35,157 nucleotides of DNA from Nitrospirota bacterium (GCA_028876065.1 JAGWTI010000030.1:1-35157); one strand, 5' to 3'; shown: positions 14,908-23,222, numbered from the stretch's first letter. Program-made: numbers and translations. Notes: a model not told the origin generated them from the letters alone.

Positions 14908-15528
14908 TTATACGGGACGCGCATCTCGATGCAGGACTTTCCGGATCGCCATCGTGAGGAGGAGACAGAGCAGGGCTCCGTACAAGGCCGCCGCGATATC
15001 CTGCTGCGCGTCCCAGATGTCCCCCTGCGATCCGAGATACTCAATCCCCTGCTCGGGGCTGACGGCTTGCGCCACCCAGGATTCCAGGATTTCCCACAAG
15101 CCGCTCAAGCCCAGTGGGGTCATCACGGACACGTAGTAGGAGACGAATCCGCTGAGGCTTAAGAAACGGATGAGCACTTCGAGGAGCGGATACGTCAGGA
15201 ACAGCCCGAAGGAAAAATGCACGATCCGGTCGAAGGGATTGCGGCTCAGGTCCAACGCCGCTTTCGCCCAATCCCCGACCGGGACCTGCGCGTAGGTATA
15301 GTGCGCCCCGATGGTATGCAGGGTGAGAAAGAGCGCGATCAGCCCATACGACAGGTTGGAAAGCGGGAAGGTCCGGTAGGTGGCGGCCAGGAACCCGACG
15401 AGGCACACCGGCAGGATATTGGCCAGCATCCAAAACTGCGGGTCAACGGGGGCATCCGCCATCCAGACAAAAAAGAGCAGGTACCAAGTCAAGAGACAAA
15501 GGGGCATGAGCCTATCCCGGTAATACAT
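14908..15528 (-). CDS. DUF2238 (YjdF-type) integral membrane protein, copy 1
   Basis: A 206-residue paralogue of the next gene, with the same signature: HTIGAHYTYAQVPVGDWA, NPFDRIVHFSFGLFLTYPLLE, GLWEILESWVAQAVSPEQG and YLGSQGDIWDAQQDIAAALYG. About six membrane segments, inner membrane. GGAGGA lies 8 nt upstream of the ATG. It starts 69 nt after panB and may be part of the same transcript. Function unknown. Confidence 0.86.
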   Translation of the reverse strand: MYYRDRLMPLCLLTWYLLFFVWMADAPVDPQFWMLANILPVCLVGFLAATYRTFPLSNLSYGLIALFLTLHTIGAHYTYAQVPVGDWAKAALDLSRNPFDRIVHFSFGLFLTYPLLEVLIRFLSLSGFVSYYVSVMTPLGLSGLWEILESWVAQAVSPEQGIEYLGSQGDIWDAQQDIAAALYGALLCLLLTMAIRKVLHRDARPV

Positions 15529-15597
15529 GCGATAGCTCCTCCGTGGATCATCCGGACCTGTATCGAACCGACGCGAACGGGGAATCAGTTTAGCAGT

Positions 15598-16389
15598 TTA
15601 GTGGTAGCTCTCGGAATCAGTCGGGAATTTCCCCTGCTCCACTTCTTCTTTGTAACGGCGGAGGGCTTGGAGCGCGTCGGCCTTGAGGTGGGCATAGGGT
15701 TTCACGAACTTCGGCGTAAAGTCATCGAAGAGGCCGAGCAGATCGTAGAGGACCAGCACCTGGCCGTCGCAATGCGGTCCGGCGCCGATGCCGATCGTCG
15801 GGATAGTGAGGGCGTCGGTCACGGTCTTGGCCAATGGGGCCGGTATGGCTTCCAACACGATGGAAAAGGCGCCGGCCGTTTCCAGCGCTTTGGCGTCCGC
15901 CAGCAAGGCCTGGGCCTGCCCCTGTTCCTTCCCTTGCACCTTGTAGCCGCCGTAGCGGTGGACGGACTGCGGCGTCATGCCGAGATGGCCCATCACCGGA
16001 ATGCCGAACTTGGTCATGGCCTCCACCCGGTCCAGCACGACGGCGCCGCCTTCCAGCTTCACCGCGGCAGCCCCGGCCTGGAGCAACCGGCCCGCGTTTC
16101 GAACCGCCTCCTCGACCGACACCTGATAGGAGAGAAAGGGCATGTCGGCGATCACCAACGACCGTTGTGCGGCTCCGGCCACCAGCTTCGTATGGTACAG
16201 CATGTCGTCCATCGTGACGGCGAGCGTGTCCCGCTTGCCCTGCACGACGACGCCGAGCGAATCCCCGACCAGGAGCACGTCGATCCCCGCCTGCTCCGCG
16301 ATCCTCGTGAAGAGGGCGTCGTAGGCCGTGACGACGATGACTTTCTTGCCGTCGCGTTTTCGATGTCGGAATTCCGGGACGGTCAGCAT
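15598..16389 (-). CDS. panB: 3-methyl-2-oxobutanoate hydroxymethyltransferase
   Basis: The 263-residue protein has all PanB landmarks: VTAYDALFTRI, VGDSLGVVVQG with metal ligand D43, ADMPF with D82, VKLEGG with K111, GHLGMTPQSVH and VLEAIP with the catalytic E180. It transfers the hydroxymethyl group from 5,10-methylene-THF to 3-methyl-2-oxobutanoate, the first committed step to pantothenate and CoA. It follows metF by 26 nt on the same strand, so folD, metF and panB share one folate cofactor and probably one transcript. No panC or panD is in the window. Confidence 0.96.
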   Translation of the reverse strand: MLTVPEFRHRKRDGKKVIVVTAYDALFTRIAEQAGIDVLLVGDSLGVVVQGKRDTLAVTMDDMLYHTKLVAGAAQRSLVIADMPFLSYQVSVEEAVRNAGRLLQAGAAAVKLEGGAVVLDRVEAMTKFGIPVMGHLGMTPQSVHRYGGYKVQGKEQGQAQALLADAKALETAGAFSIVLEAIPAPLAKTVTDALTIPTIGIGAGPHCDGQVLVLYDLLGLFDDFTPKFVKPYAHLKADALQALRRYKEEVEQGKFPTDSESYH

Positions 16390-16415
16390 GGTCTATTCTA
16401 TCCGATGCAACGCGC

Positions 16416-17303
16416 TTAGCCCAGCTCGGCCTTCGTGAGGATGTCCGGCAGCCGCTCCACCGCCTTGATCGCCATGATGTGGACCCCGTCGCAATGGGGG
16501 CGCACGGCCTTGATCGTCCGCACCGCGATCTCCACCCCCGCGTCCAACGCCCGCTGATCCCCCGCCTCGCGCAGTTCCGCGATCATCTCGTCCGGCACGG
16601 AGATGCCGGGGATATTGGCGTTCATGAACTCGGCCATCTTGGCGGAGCGCAGCAGGAGAATGCCGGCCAGCACCTTCACCTTGAACTTCCGCACCGCCTG
16701 CATGAAGGAGCCGAATTGTTCCGGGTGATAGATCGCCTGGGTCTGAAAAAACTGCGCGCCCGCGTTCACCTTGGCCTCGAACTTGGCCAGCATCGGCCCG
16801 CGGGGGTCCATTTCCGGCGTGACCGCCGCGCCGATCATGTAGTCGGTCGAACCGTCCAGCTTGTTGCCGGCGAAATCCTTCCCGTTGTTGAGCTTCTGGA
16901 CCAGTTGCATCACCTGGACCGAATCCAGGTCATAGACCGGCTTGGCGTCTTTATGATCGCCCACCGTCGGATAGTCGCCGGTGAGGCAGAGGATGTTCCG
17001 GATGCCCAGGATGTGCGCGCCCAGCAGGTCCGATTGCATGCCCAGGCGGTTGCGATCCCGGCAGGTCATCTGCATGACCGGATCGTGGCCCATCTCGTAG
17101 AGCATGCGGCAGACCGAGAGCGAACTGGCCCGCATGACCGCCGCCGTGTTGTCCGTGACGTTGACCCCGTGCACGCGCCCCACCAACGCCTTGGCATTGG
17201 CCAGCAGCCCCGTGACGTTGGTCCCTTTGGGCGGGTTGTATTCGATCGTGACGGCGAACTCGCCCCGATCCAGCACTTCTTTCAGCCGTCGTGGTCCGCT
17301 CAT
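16416..17303 (-). CDS. metF: Methylenetetrahydrofolate reductase, short MetF
   Basis: From the ATG at 17301-17303 the protein has 295 residues, a single TIM-barrel MTHFR domain. Visible features are TIEYNPPKGTNV with the catalytic-type E21, a VTDNTAAVMRAS segment, QMTCRDRNRLGMQSDLLGA, LCLTGDYPT, and FFQTQAIYHPEQF. It reduces 5,10-methylene-THF to 5-methyl-THF. It has no C-terminal zinc domain; that domain is encoded separately at 10266-10523. It overlaps folD by 4 nt (ATGA). A longer upstream frame is a shadow of folD and is not used. Confidence 0.93.
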   Translation of the reverse strand: MSGPRRLKEVLDRGEFAVTIEYNPPKGTNVTGLLANAKALVGRVHGVNVTDNTAAVMRASSLSVCRMLYEMGHDPVMQMTCRDRNRLGMQSDLLGAHILGIRNILCLTGDYPTVGDHKDAKPVYDLDSVQVMQLVQKLNNGKDFAGNKLDGSTDYMIGAAVTPEMDPRGPMLAKFEAKVNAGAQFFQTQAIYHPEQFGSFMQAVRKFKVKVLAGILLLRSAKMAEFMNANIPGISVPDEMIAELREAGDQRALDAGVEIAVRTIKAVRPHCDGVHIMAIKAVERLPDILTKAELG

Positions 17304-18166
17304 GTCGTCTTCGCCCCCGCCATGCGTGTGGCCGATTCCAGCGTGTTGGCCAGGAGCATCGTGATCGTCATCGGCCCGACCCCGCCGGGGACCGGGGAAA
17401 TCCATCCGGCCTTCTGGCTGACCGGTTCGAAATCCACGTCGCCGACGAACTTCCCGTCCGCCAGCCGGTTGGTACCCACGTCGATGACGACGGCGCCCTC
17501 CTTGACCATGTCGGCCGTCACGAACTTGGCTTTGCCGATCGCCACGACCAGAATGTCGGCCTCGCGGCACACGGCGGGGAGATCCTTGGTTTTGGAATGG
17601 CACACCGTCACCGTCGCATGCCGGTGCAGGAGCATCAGCGCCACGGGTTTGCCGACGATATTGCTCCGCCCCACGACCACCGCCCGCTTCCCCTCGATCC
17701 CCACCCCCGTGGAGTCGATCATTGCGATGATGCCCTTCGGCGTGCAGGCCTCGAAGATCGGACTCCCCTCCACCAGTTTACCGAGGTTGTAGGGATGAAA
17801 TCCGTCTGCGTCCTTCATCGGGTCGACGGCGTTCAAAATCACCTTGGTATCGATCTGTTTCGGCAGCGGGAGTTGCACGAGGATGCCGTGAATCTTGGGA
17901 TCGGCATTCATCTTTTCGACCAACGTCAACAACTCTGCCTGGGTCGTGGTCGCCGGGAGCTTGAAGTCCTCGATATAGATCCCCGCGGCATCGCAGGCTT
18001 TCTGTTTGCTGCGCACGTACAGAGCCGAGGCCGGATCGTCGCCGACGAGGATCGTCGCCAATCCCGGCCTGACTCCGGTCTTGGCCTGCAACTCCTTCGT
18101 CTCCGCCGCGATCCGGTCGCGGATGGTTTGCGCCAATGCTTTCCCGTCGATCAATCGTGCGGCCAC
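17300..18166 (-). CDS. folD: Bifunctional methylene-THF dehydrogenase / methenyl-THF cyclohydrolase
   Basis: The 288-residue protein starts from GTG with a very strong SD (GGAGGAGGG). Y50 and K54 in YVRSK are the catalytic pair of FolD; VVGRSNIVGKP and VPGGVGPMT are the NADP-loop and C-terminal signatures. It interconverts 5,10-methylene-, methenyl- and 10-formyl-THF and feeds MetF and PanB encoded just downstream. The leader holds the 7-bp word array at 18179-18262, which can form an imperfect stem-loop directly upstream of the SD. Confidence 0.96.
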   Translation of the reverse strand: MAARLIDGKALAQTIRDRIAAETKELQAKTGVRPGLATILVGDDPASALYVRSKQKACDAAGIYIEDFKLPATTTQAELLTLVEKMNADPKIHGILVQLPLPKQIDTKVILNAVDPMKDADGFHPYNLGKLVEGSPIFEACTPKGIIAMIDSTGVGIEGKRAVVVGRSNIVGKPVALMLLHRHATVTVCHSKTKDLPAVCREADILVVAIGKAKFVTADMVKEGAVVIDVGTNRLADGKFVGDVDFEPVSQKAGWISPVPGGVGPMTITMLLANTLESATRMAGAKTT

Positions 18167-18178
18167 GGCTCCCTCCTC

Positions 18179-18262
18179 CTCAACGCAGAATGCAGAATGA
18201 TGAGTGCTGAATGCTCGATCTTCTCAAAGACGCTCAGCATTTATCGTTCATCATTCCGCATT
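18179..18262. repeat. Degenerate 7-bp word array 2, forming an imperfect inverted repeat
   Basis: Left words CTCAACG, CAGAATG, CAGAATG, ATGAGTG, CTGAATG (18179-18213) and right words CAGCATT, TATCGTT, CATCATT, CCGCATT (18235-18262) keep one 7-nt phase across the whole span. The arms 18193-18215 and 18236-18258 are complementary at 18 of 23 positions. The array lies in the folD leader on the minus strand. Confidence 0.65.
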
Positions 18263-18354
18263 GTTATAATCGCGCCGCAGAATAGCAATGCTTTCGAACG
18301 TCCGTCAAGCGATTCGCACCGGCAGCCGAGCGCCGAGTTCTTACGGCGCCTTCC

Positions 18355-18384
18355 TTGACAGACATCCGAAGCGTCCTTTACCAT
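18355..18384 (+). promoter_or_regulatory. Sigma70-like promoter for the NHL-repeat gene
   Basis: Perfect TTGACA at 18355-18360, an 18-nt spacer and TACCAT at 18379-18384 (4/6). Start near 18391 would give a leader of about 75 nt. Confidence 0.5.
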
Positions 18385-18466
18385 CCGCCCATCACCCTGC
18401 ACGTTTTGCCGGCCGTGCAGCCCCCCGTGGGCCAGGCCTGTCCGACACAAGAAAGCTTCGATCCCG

Positions 18467-19495
18467 ATGCCATTGCCGAGAGTTGGTTGGTCATTGCTCA
18501 GGCAGCCGTGGCTGCGCCCTGTGGTGGTTGTCTGGCTGAGCGCTGTGTGCCTGTTCAGCCCCTTCACCGCCCAGGCGCTGCAAGTCACCGGCCTCCAGAC
18601 CCCCGAGAGCTTCCTGGCCGATCCGGCCGGCGAGGGCTATTTCATCTCGAACGCCAACGGCGATCCGGACCTCAAGGACAACAACGGCTTCATCACCAAA
18701 CTCGACAAGGCCGGAGCCATCTCCAAACTGCAGTTCATCAAGGGGGGGGAAGGGGCCACGGTCCTCCACGCGCCGAAAGGCATGGCGATCGTCAATCAGA
18801 CCCTCTACGTGGCCGACCTGGACTCGCTGCGCGCCTTCGACAAGGCGACGGGGCAATCGACCCTGACGGTGCCGTTCCCCAACCGGTCGAACGGACAGGC
18901 GACGGCGCTGACCGATGTGGCCTACGACGGCCGGGGCCTGCTGTACGCCTCGGACACGGCCGACAACACGATCTATCGCGTCGATATGGCCAAGCAGCAC
19001 GCGATCTCCATCCTGGCGCGGGATCAGACGCTGGCCGGACCCCGCGGGCTGGCCGTCCATCCCAAGACCGGCCACCTGATCGTGGCCAGTTGGGACAAGG
19101 GAAAGATCTTCGAGGTCACGCCGGAGGGGAAGATCACCGAATTGGTCTCCAACGGCTTCTTCACCGCCCGCTTCCATAATTTGGACGGCCTGGACTTCGA
19201 CAGTTGGGGCAATCTCTACATCTCCGACTTCACGGCCGGCAAGGTCTGGCGCATGCGGCCCGACCAGCACTTCGATGTCATCGCCGAATACCTCCCCTCC
19301 CCGGCCGACATCGGCGTGGACCGGGACAACCATCTGATTCTCGTGCCCTACCACTATGGGAACGCCGCGGAGATGAACGGGCTGGAGGCCCCGGTGAAGG
19401 CCAACAAGAAAAAACGCACCCTCGCCGACTACGGGTTTTCCGGCTCGCAAAGCTTGCAGGAATCCGAGGCCAAGAAGGGATCGGCGACGAAATGA
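18467..19495 (+). CDS. Secreted NHL/SMP-30-type beta-propeller protein
   Basis: A 342-residue protein. Residues 1-38 form a signal peptide: basic start, hydrophobic VVVVWLSAVCLFSPF, and an AQA cleavage-type site before LQVTG. The mature part has repeated four-strand blade segments: LHAPKGMAIVNQTLYVADLD, LTDVAYDGRGLLYASDTADN, GPRGLAVHPKTGHLIVASWD, LDGLDFDSWGNLYISDFTAG and PADIGVDRDNHLILVPYHYG, the usual pattern of NHL or gluconolactonase-like six-bladed propellers. The C-terminal 40 residues are lysine-rich and likely disordered. The protein should sit in the periplasm or outside the cell. Substrate or partner is unknown. The stop overlaps the start of the Cys/His-rich gene (ATGA). Confidence 0.82.
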   Translation: MPLPRVGWSLLRQPWLRPVVVVWLSAVCLFSPFTAQALQVTGLQTPESFLADPAGEGYFISNANGDPDLKDNNGFITKLDKAGAISKLQFIKGGEGATVLHAPKGMAIVNQTLYVADLDSLRAFDKATGQSTLTVPFPNRSNGQATALTDVAYDGRGLLYASDTADNTIYRVDMAKQHAISILARDQTLAGPRGLAVHPKTGHLIVASWDKGKIFEVTPEGKITELVSNGFFTARFHNLDGLDFDSWGNLYISDFTAGKVWRMRPDQHFDVIAEYLPSPADIGVDRDNHLILVPYHYGNAAEMNGLEAPVKANKKKRTLADYGFSGSQSLQESEAKKGSATK

Positions 19496-20214
19496 GCAAG
19501 TGCGTCTATTGCCACGAACGCAAGGGCAAGCGTCCCTGTCCCGCGCTGGGCGGGACGATCTGCAGTCCGTGCTGCGGCGAACATCGGATCGTCCGGGTGT
19601 CCTGTCCACCCGATTGTTCCTATCTGGACACGAACAGCGAGTACCAGCAAAAACGGACCGGCGATCGGTTTGCGTTGGCGCGGCGGGACTTTTATAAGGA
19701 GCTGTTCGACGTGGGGGGCGACAAGGCCGCGGCCCTGTTCAACCTGATCGAGGTGGTCTCGTTCGGCTACTTCCAGGGCCGGCGCGACGGACAGGACGGG
19801 GAGGTGATCGCCGCCATCCAGGCGCTCCGGAGGACCCTCAGCCCGCTGCACATTCCGGCCGCGCCGCTCCCGGTCTTTGCCGAACAGCTCAAGAAGGAAT
19901 ACGAGACCTTCATCAAACAACAGGGCCAGCAGGCCGCCGATCAGCAGACCGCCCCGGACGTGCTGGACCGGGCCATCAAATTTGTGACGGACTTTTCAGG
20001 CGGAGGGTTGCAATCCCAACGGTTTCTGAACGGCCTGATCGGCTATATCAGAACCCACCATCCGGAAATCGCCGAACACCTGGCCAAGCAGCAGGAAGGG
20101 GGCCGGATCGTGCTTCCCGGCCAGCTCACTCCGGGACAAGGGCTCGCCCAACCGCCGGAACACCTGCACGGCCATCAGCATACCCACGGCCCGGGCTGCC
20201 AGCATCACCACTAG
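19492..20214 (+). CDS. Cys-rich N-terminal, His-rich C-terminal putative metal-binding protein
   Basis: A 240-residue protein whose first 45 residues hold eight cysteines (C4, C7, C16, C24, C27, C28, C38, C42) in CVYCHERKGKRPC, TICSPCCGEHR and CPPDCSYL, a compact zinc-site pattern I have seen in uncharacterised proteins but cannot name. Residues 50-205 are helical. The last 20 residues are HLHGHQHTHGPGCQHHH, nine histidines and one cysteine, as in nickel- or zinc-handling proteins. It has no signal peptide, so it is probably cytoplasmic although it is translationally coupled (ATGA) to a secreted propeller. Metal binding is inferred from residues; no function is known. Confidence 0.72.
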   Translation: MSKCVYCHERKGKRPCPALGGTICSPCCGEHRIVRVSCPPDCSYLDTNSEYQQKRTGDRFALARRDFYKELFDVGGDKAAALFNLIEVVSFGYFQGRRDGQDGEVIAAIQALRRTLSPLHIPAAPLPVFAEQLKKEYETFIKQQGQQAADQQTAPDVLDRAIKFVTDFSGGGLQSQRFLNGLIGYIRTHHPEIAEHLAKQQEGGRIVLPGQLTPGQGLAQPPEHLHGHQHTHGPGCQHHH

Positions 20215-20240
20215 CCGGATGTTGAACCACGCCGCCAGCT

Positions 20241-20265
20241 CCGTGCGCGCGTCGCGCGAGCACGG
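20241..20265. terminator. GC-rich hairpin between convergent genes
   Basis: CCGTGC pairs with GCACGG, then one mismatch and four more pairs (CGCG/CGCG) close a TCG loop. It lies between the convergent stops at 20214 and 20286. There is no T-run, so termination would need Rho or another factor. Confidence 0.35.
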
Positions 20266-20285
20266 CGAGTCGGCCGGGAGCCCTG

Positions 20286-20957
20286 CTACTCCACGATCTT
20301 GACCGTCATCTCGATACGGTTCAGCGGGTTGTCCTTCGCATCCCGGGGCTCGTTCACAATCTTGTCCGCCACCCCGATCCCGCGGACGACCTCGCCGAAG
20401 ACCGTGTACTTACGGTCCAGAAAGCGCGAATCCTCCACCACGATAAAGAACTGCGAGCCGGCCGTGTCCGGATCGCCGGCTCTGGCCATGGACACGATGC
20501 CGCGCTTGTGCGGCGTGTCGCTGAACTCGGCCTTGATCGTATACCCGGGGCCGCCCGTGCCATACTCCTCCTTCTTCCGGGTCTCCTTGGTATAGGGGTC
20601 CCCGCCCTGGATCATGAAACCGGGAATCACCCGGTGGAAAATCGTGCCGTCGTAGAACCCTTCCTTGGCCAACTTGATGAAATTCTCGACGTGTTTCGGG
20701 GCCAGCTCCGGATAGAACTTGATTTCGATCTCCCCATGCTTGGTCTTGATGATCGCCCTGGGGCCTTTGGGCACCTCCGCTTTCGGTGCAGGGGCCTGGG
20801 TCTGCGGCGGCGGAGGCGACGAGGGCGTTGGCGGCGGCGTCTGCCGTGCAGCCCACGCAAGACCCGGGACCAAATGCACCGCGCCATACAGCGCGAGAGA
20901 CAGGCCGATCATGATCGCCGGCCGCACCACCCGATTGCCGACTCCCCTATGCGACAT
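20286..20957 (-). CDS. Secreted cyclophilin-type peptidyl-prolyl isomerase
   Basis: A 223-residue protein. Residues 1-37 form a signal peptide (hydrophobic VVRPAIMIGLSLALYGAVHL, then GLAWAA). A proline-rich linker follows to about residue 64 (TPPPTPSSPPPPQTQ). The cyclophilin domain then shows FYDGTIFHRVIPGFMIQGGD, GIVSMARAGDPDTAGSQFFI and YTVFGEVVRGIGVADKI, the typical active-site blocks including the FHR arginine. It should help fold periplasmic proteins; the linker suggests a tether near the membrane or wall. It is the last gene of the rnc end of the fab operon, 26 nt after rnc. Confidence 0.9.
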   Translation of the reverse strand: MSHRGVGNRVVRPAIMIGLSLALYGAVHLVPGLAWAARQTPPPTPSSPPPPQTQAPAPKAEVPKGPRAIIKTKHGEIEIKFYPELAPKHVENFIKLAKEGFYDGTIFHRVIPGFMIQGGDPYTKETRKKEEYGTGGPGYTIKAEFSDTPHKRGIVSMARAGDPDTAGSQFFIVVEDSRFLDRKYTVFGEVVRGIGVADKIVNEPRDAKDNPLNRIEMTVKIVE

Positions 20958-20983
20958 AGATACCTCCTCCGCTCATGACTGTG

Positions 20984-21688
20984 TCAGGCTCGTTTCATGA
21001 GCCGTTCGGCGGCCTGTCTGGCGGCCGCCTGCTCGGCTTCTTTTTTGGTCCGTCCCAGGCCCGTCCCGACGATGTCCCCCTGGATCGTCACTTGCACTTC
21101 GAACAGCTTCTGGTGGTCCGGGCCCGACTCGCGCACCGTGGCATACTGAGGCAAGGCTTCGTAGCGTTTCTGGCACCATTCCTGGAGCCGGGTCTTGTAG
21201 TCCCCCTGCGCCTCCGCGCCGTTCCCGAGCTGCGCCAACTCGTTCGCGCAGGAGCGGACGGCGAAGGCACGCGCCGCGTCCAGCCCGCCGTCCAGATAGA
21301 TGGCCGCCAGCACCGCTTCGAAGGCATTGGCCAGCAGCGAATTCTTGTCGCGCCCTTGATTGAGTTCTTCTCCCCGGCCCAGCCGCAGCAACGGCCCCAA
21401 CCCCAGCCCCCGCGCCGCCTGGGCCAAAACCACTTCGCTGACCAGCCTGGCTTTCAGCTTCGACAGCTCGCCCTCGGACGCGGCGGGCAACGCTCCCACG
21501 ACGTGCTCGCCGATGATCAACGACAAGACGGCGTCGCCGAGGAACTCCAACCGCTCGTTGTCATGGCCGCCCCGGTCCTTCCGTTCGTTGACATACGACT
21601 TGTGGGTGAGCGCTTCGTCGAGGAGGGCCGGACGGCTAAACCGATAGCCGATGGCCTGCTGGGCTTCGTCGGTCAAGGACCGCGCCAT
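20984..21688 (-). CDS. rnc: Ribonuclease III
   Basis: The 234-residue protein has the RNase III signature HDNERLEFLGDAV (42-54) with acidic residues E45, E48 and D52, a second metal-site block NSLLANAFEAVLAAIYLDGG, and a C-terminal double-stranded RNA-binding domain from about 160 ending KKEAEQAAARQAAERL. It processes rRNA and other duplex RNAs. It lies 34 nt after fabF; fab-acp-rnc clustering is common in bacteria. Confidence 0.96.
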   Translation of the reverse strand: MARSLTDEAQQAIGYRFSRPALLDEALTHKSYVNERKDRGGHDNERLEFLGDAVLSLIIGEHVVGALPAASEGELSKLKARLVSEVVLAQAARGLGLGPLLRLGRGEELNQGRDKNSLLANAFEAVLAAIYLDGGLDAARAFAVRSCANELAQLGNGAEAQGDYKTRLQEWCQKRYEALPQYATVRESGPDHQKLFEVQVTIQGDIVGTGLGRTKKEAEQAAARQAAERLMKRA

Positions 21689-21722
21689 CGTGCCATCCTA
21701 TAAACCGCTCAACCGCGAGGGG

Positions 21723-22973
21723 TCAGGCGTTGTACCGCTTGAACAGCACGCAGGCATTGACGCCGCCAAATCCGAAGGAATTGGACAGAGCCACCTGAAC
21801 CGTCGCTTCGCGCGCCTTGTTGGGAATGTAATCGAGGTCGCACTCCGGATCGGGCTGCTCGAGATTGATCGTGGGGGGCAGGATGCCGCGGTGCAGCGCC
21901 AGCACGCTGAAGACCGCTTCGATCCCCCCGGCCGCCCCGAGCAGGTGACCGGTCATGGATTTCGTCGAGCTCACGGGAATGCGATAGGCCCGCTCCCCGA
22001 ACACCTGCTTGATGGCTTTGGTCTCGATCGCATCGGCCATGGTCGAGGTGCCGTGGGCATTGATGTAGCCGATCTCGTCCTTCGACACGCCCGCATCCTT
22101 GACGGCCAACTCCATGCACCGCACCGCGCCTTCGCCGTTTTCCGACGGCGCCGTGATGTGATACGCATCGGCGTTCATCGCGTAGCCGACCATCTCGGCA
22201 TAGATCCTGGCGCCGCGCCGTTTGGCCGACTCCAATTCCTCCAACACCACCACCCCGGCCCCTTCTCCCAGGACGAATCCATCGCGGTCCTTGTCGAAGG
22301 GGCGGCTGGCCCGCTCGGGCGCGTCGTTCCGCCTCGACAGGGCGCGGGCGGCCGCGAATCCTGCGACGCACAGCGGCGTGAGCGCCGCTTCCGTCCCGCC
22401 CGCGACCATCGCATCGGCTTCCCCCCACTGGATCAGGCGAAACGCGTCGCCGATGCAGTGGTTGCCGGTCGCGCAGGCGGTCACCGCGCAGGAATTGGGC
22501 CCCCGCGCGCCGATCCGGATCGCCACTTGGCCGGAGGCCAGATTGATGATCACCATCGGAATAAAAAACGGCGAGACCCGATCGGGCCCCTTTTCTTTGA
22601 GCACATCGTGGTAATGCTCGATCCCCGGCAGGCCGCCGATCCCGGCGCCGATGTAGACGCCGACCCGATCGGCGTTCTCGGGGCCGATCTTCAGCCCCGC
22701 GTCCTCCACGGCCATCTGGCTTGCGCCGACGGCATAGTGGATGAACGTATCCATCTTCTTGATTTCTTTTTTCTCGATGTAGGTGGCCGGGTCGAAATCG
22801 CGGACTTCGCCGGCGATTTGCACCGGCAGATCGGCGGGGTCGAACCGCGTGATGCGGTGGATGCCGGAGGTGCCCGCGCAGATCGCCGGCCATGTTTTGT
22901 CCAGACCGGTTCCGAGGGGCGTAATCACCCCCAAGCCGGTTACCACGACCCGTCTGCGCGTCCGGTCATTCAT
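21723..22973 (-). CDS. fabF: Beta-ketoacyl-ACP synthase II
   Basis: The 416-residue thiolase-fold enzyme has the catalytic Cys167 in TACATGNHC, His307 in NAHGTSTMAD and His343 in SMTGHLLGAAGG, the Cys-His-His triad of KAS I/II. It elongates acyl-ACP with malonyl-ACP and, as the II type, is suited to longer chains. It begins 18 nt after acpP and precedes rnc. No second KAS I is in the window. Confidence 0.96.
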   Translation of the reverse strand: MNDRTRRRVVVTGLGVITPLGTGLDKTWPAICAGTSGIHRITRFDPADLPVQIAGEVRDFDPATYIEKKEIKKMDTFIHYAVGASQMAVEDAGLKIGPENADRVGVYIGAGIGGLPGIEHYHDVLKEKGPDRVSPFFIPMVIINLASGQVAIRIGARGPNSCAVTACATGNHCIGDAFRLIQWGEADAMVAGGTEAALTPLCVAGFAAARALSRRNDAPERASRPFDKDRDGFVLGEGAGVVVLEELESAKRRGARIYAEMVGYAMNADAYHITAPSENGEGAVRCMELAVKDAGVSKDEIGYINAHGTSTMADAIETKAIKQVFGERAYRIPVSSTKSMTGHLLGAAGGIEAVFSVLALHRGILPPTINLEQPDPECDLDYIPNKAREATVQVALSNSFGFGGVNACVLFKRYNA

Positions 22974-22991
22974 CGTGCCGCGGAAACCTCG

Positions 22992-23222
22992 TCACATCTT
23001 TTCTTTGATGTATTCCATGGCCCGCCCGACCGTGAGGATCTTCTCGGCATCCTCGTCGGGAATCTCGATGTCGAATTCTTCTTCGAACGCCATCACCAGT
23101 TCGACGGTGTCGAGGGAATCGGCCCCGAGGTCGTCCACGAACGACGCCTCCGGAACCACTTCGTCTTCCTCGACGCCCAACTGTTCGGCGATGATTTTCT
23201 TGATCCGATCTTCGGTCGCCAT
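22992..23222 (-). CDS. acpP: Acyl carrier protein
   Basis: From the ATG at 23220-23222 the protein has 76 residues, the usual ACP length. [14 protein letters not shown] contains Ser36, the phosphopantetheine site, within the DSL motif, and the protein is highly acidic. Two starts look usable: this one, preceded by GAGGAGGT, and an in-frame ATG at 23246 preceded by AAGGAGG, which would add MGEEVKKP. The canonical start is chosen by family length. It lies between fabG and fabF. Confidence 0.96.
   Translation of the reverse strand: MATEDRIKKIIAEQLGVEEDEVVPEASFVDDLGADSLDTVELVMAFEEEFDIEIPDEDAEKILTVGRAMEYIKEKM

Larger units (their letters stand above)
18167..18466. other. Divergent intergenic region between folD and the NHL-repeat gene
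   Basis: This roughly 300-bp gap holds the folD SD, the heptad array at 18179-18262 and the plus-strand promoter at 18355-18384, listed separately. A TATAAC on the minus strand near 18264-18269 might be a folD -10, but no -35 at a proper distance was found. Confidence 0.5.

Noticed and set aside
15575-15605. Sixth heptad array at the panB 3' end
   Set aside because: The repeated word CAGTTTAG is 8 nt and occurs only twice, so it does not fit the 7-nt arrays.
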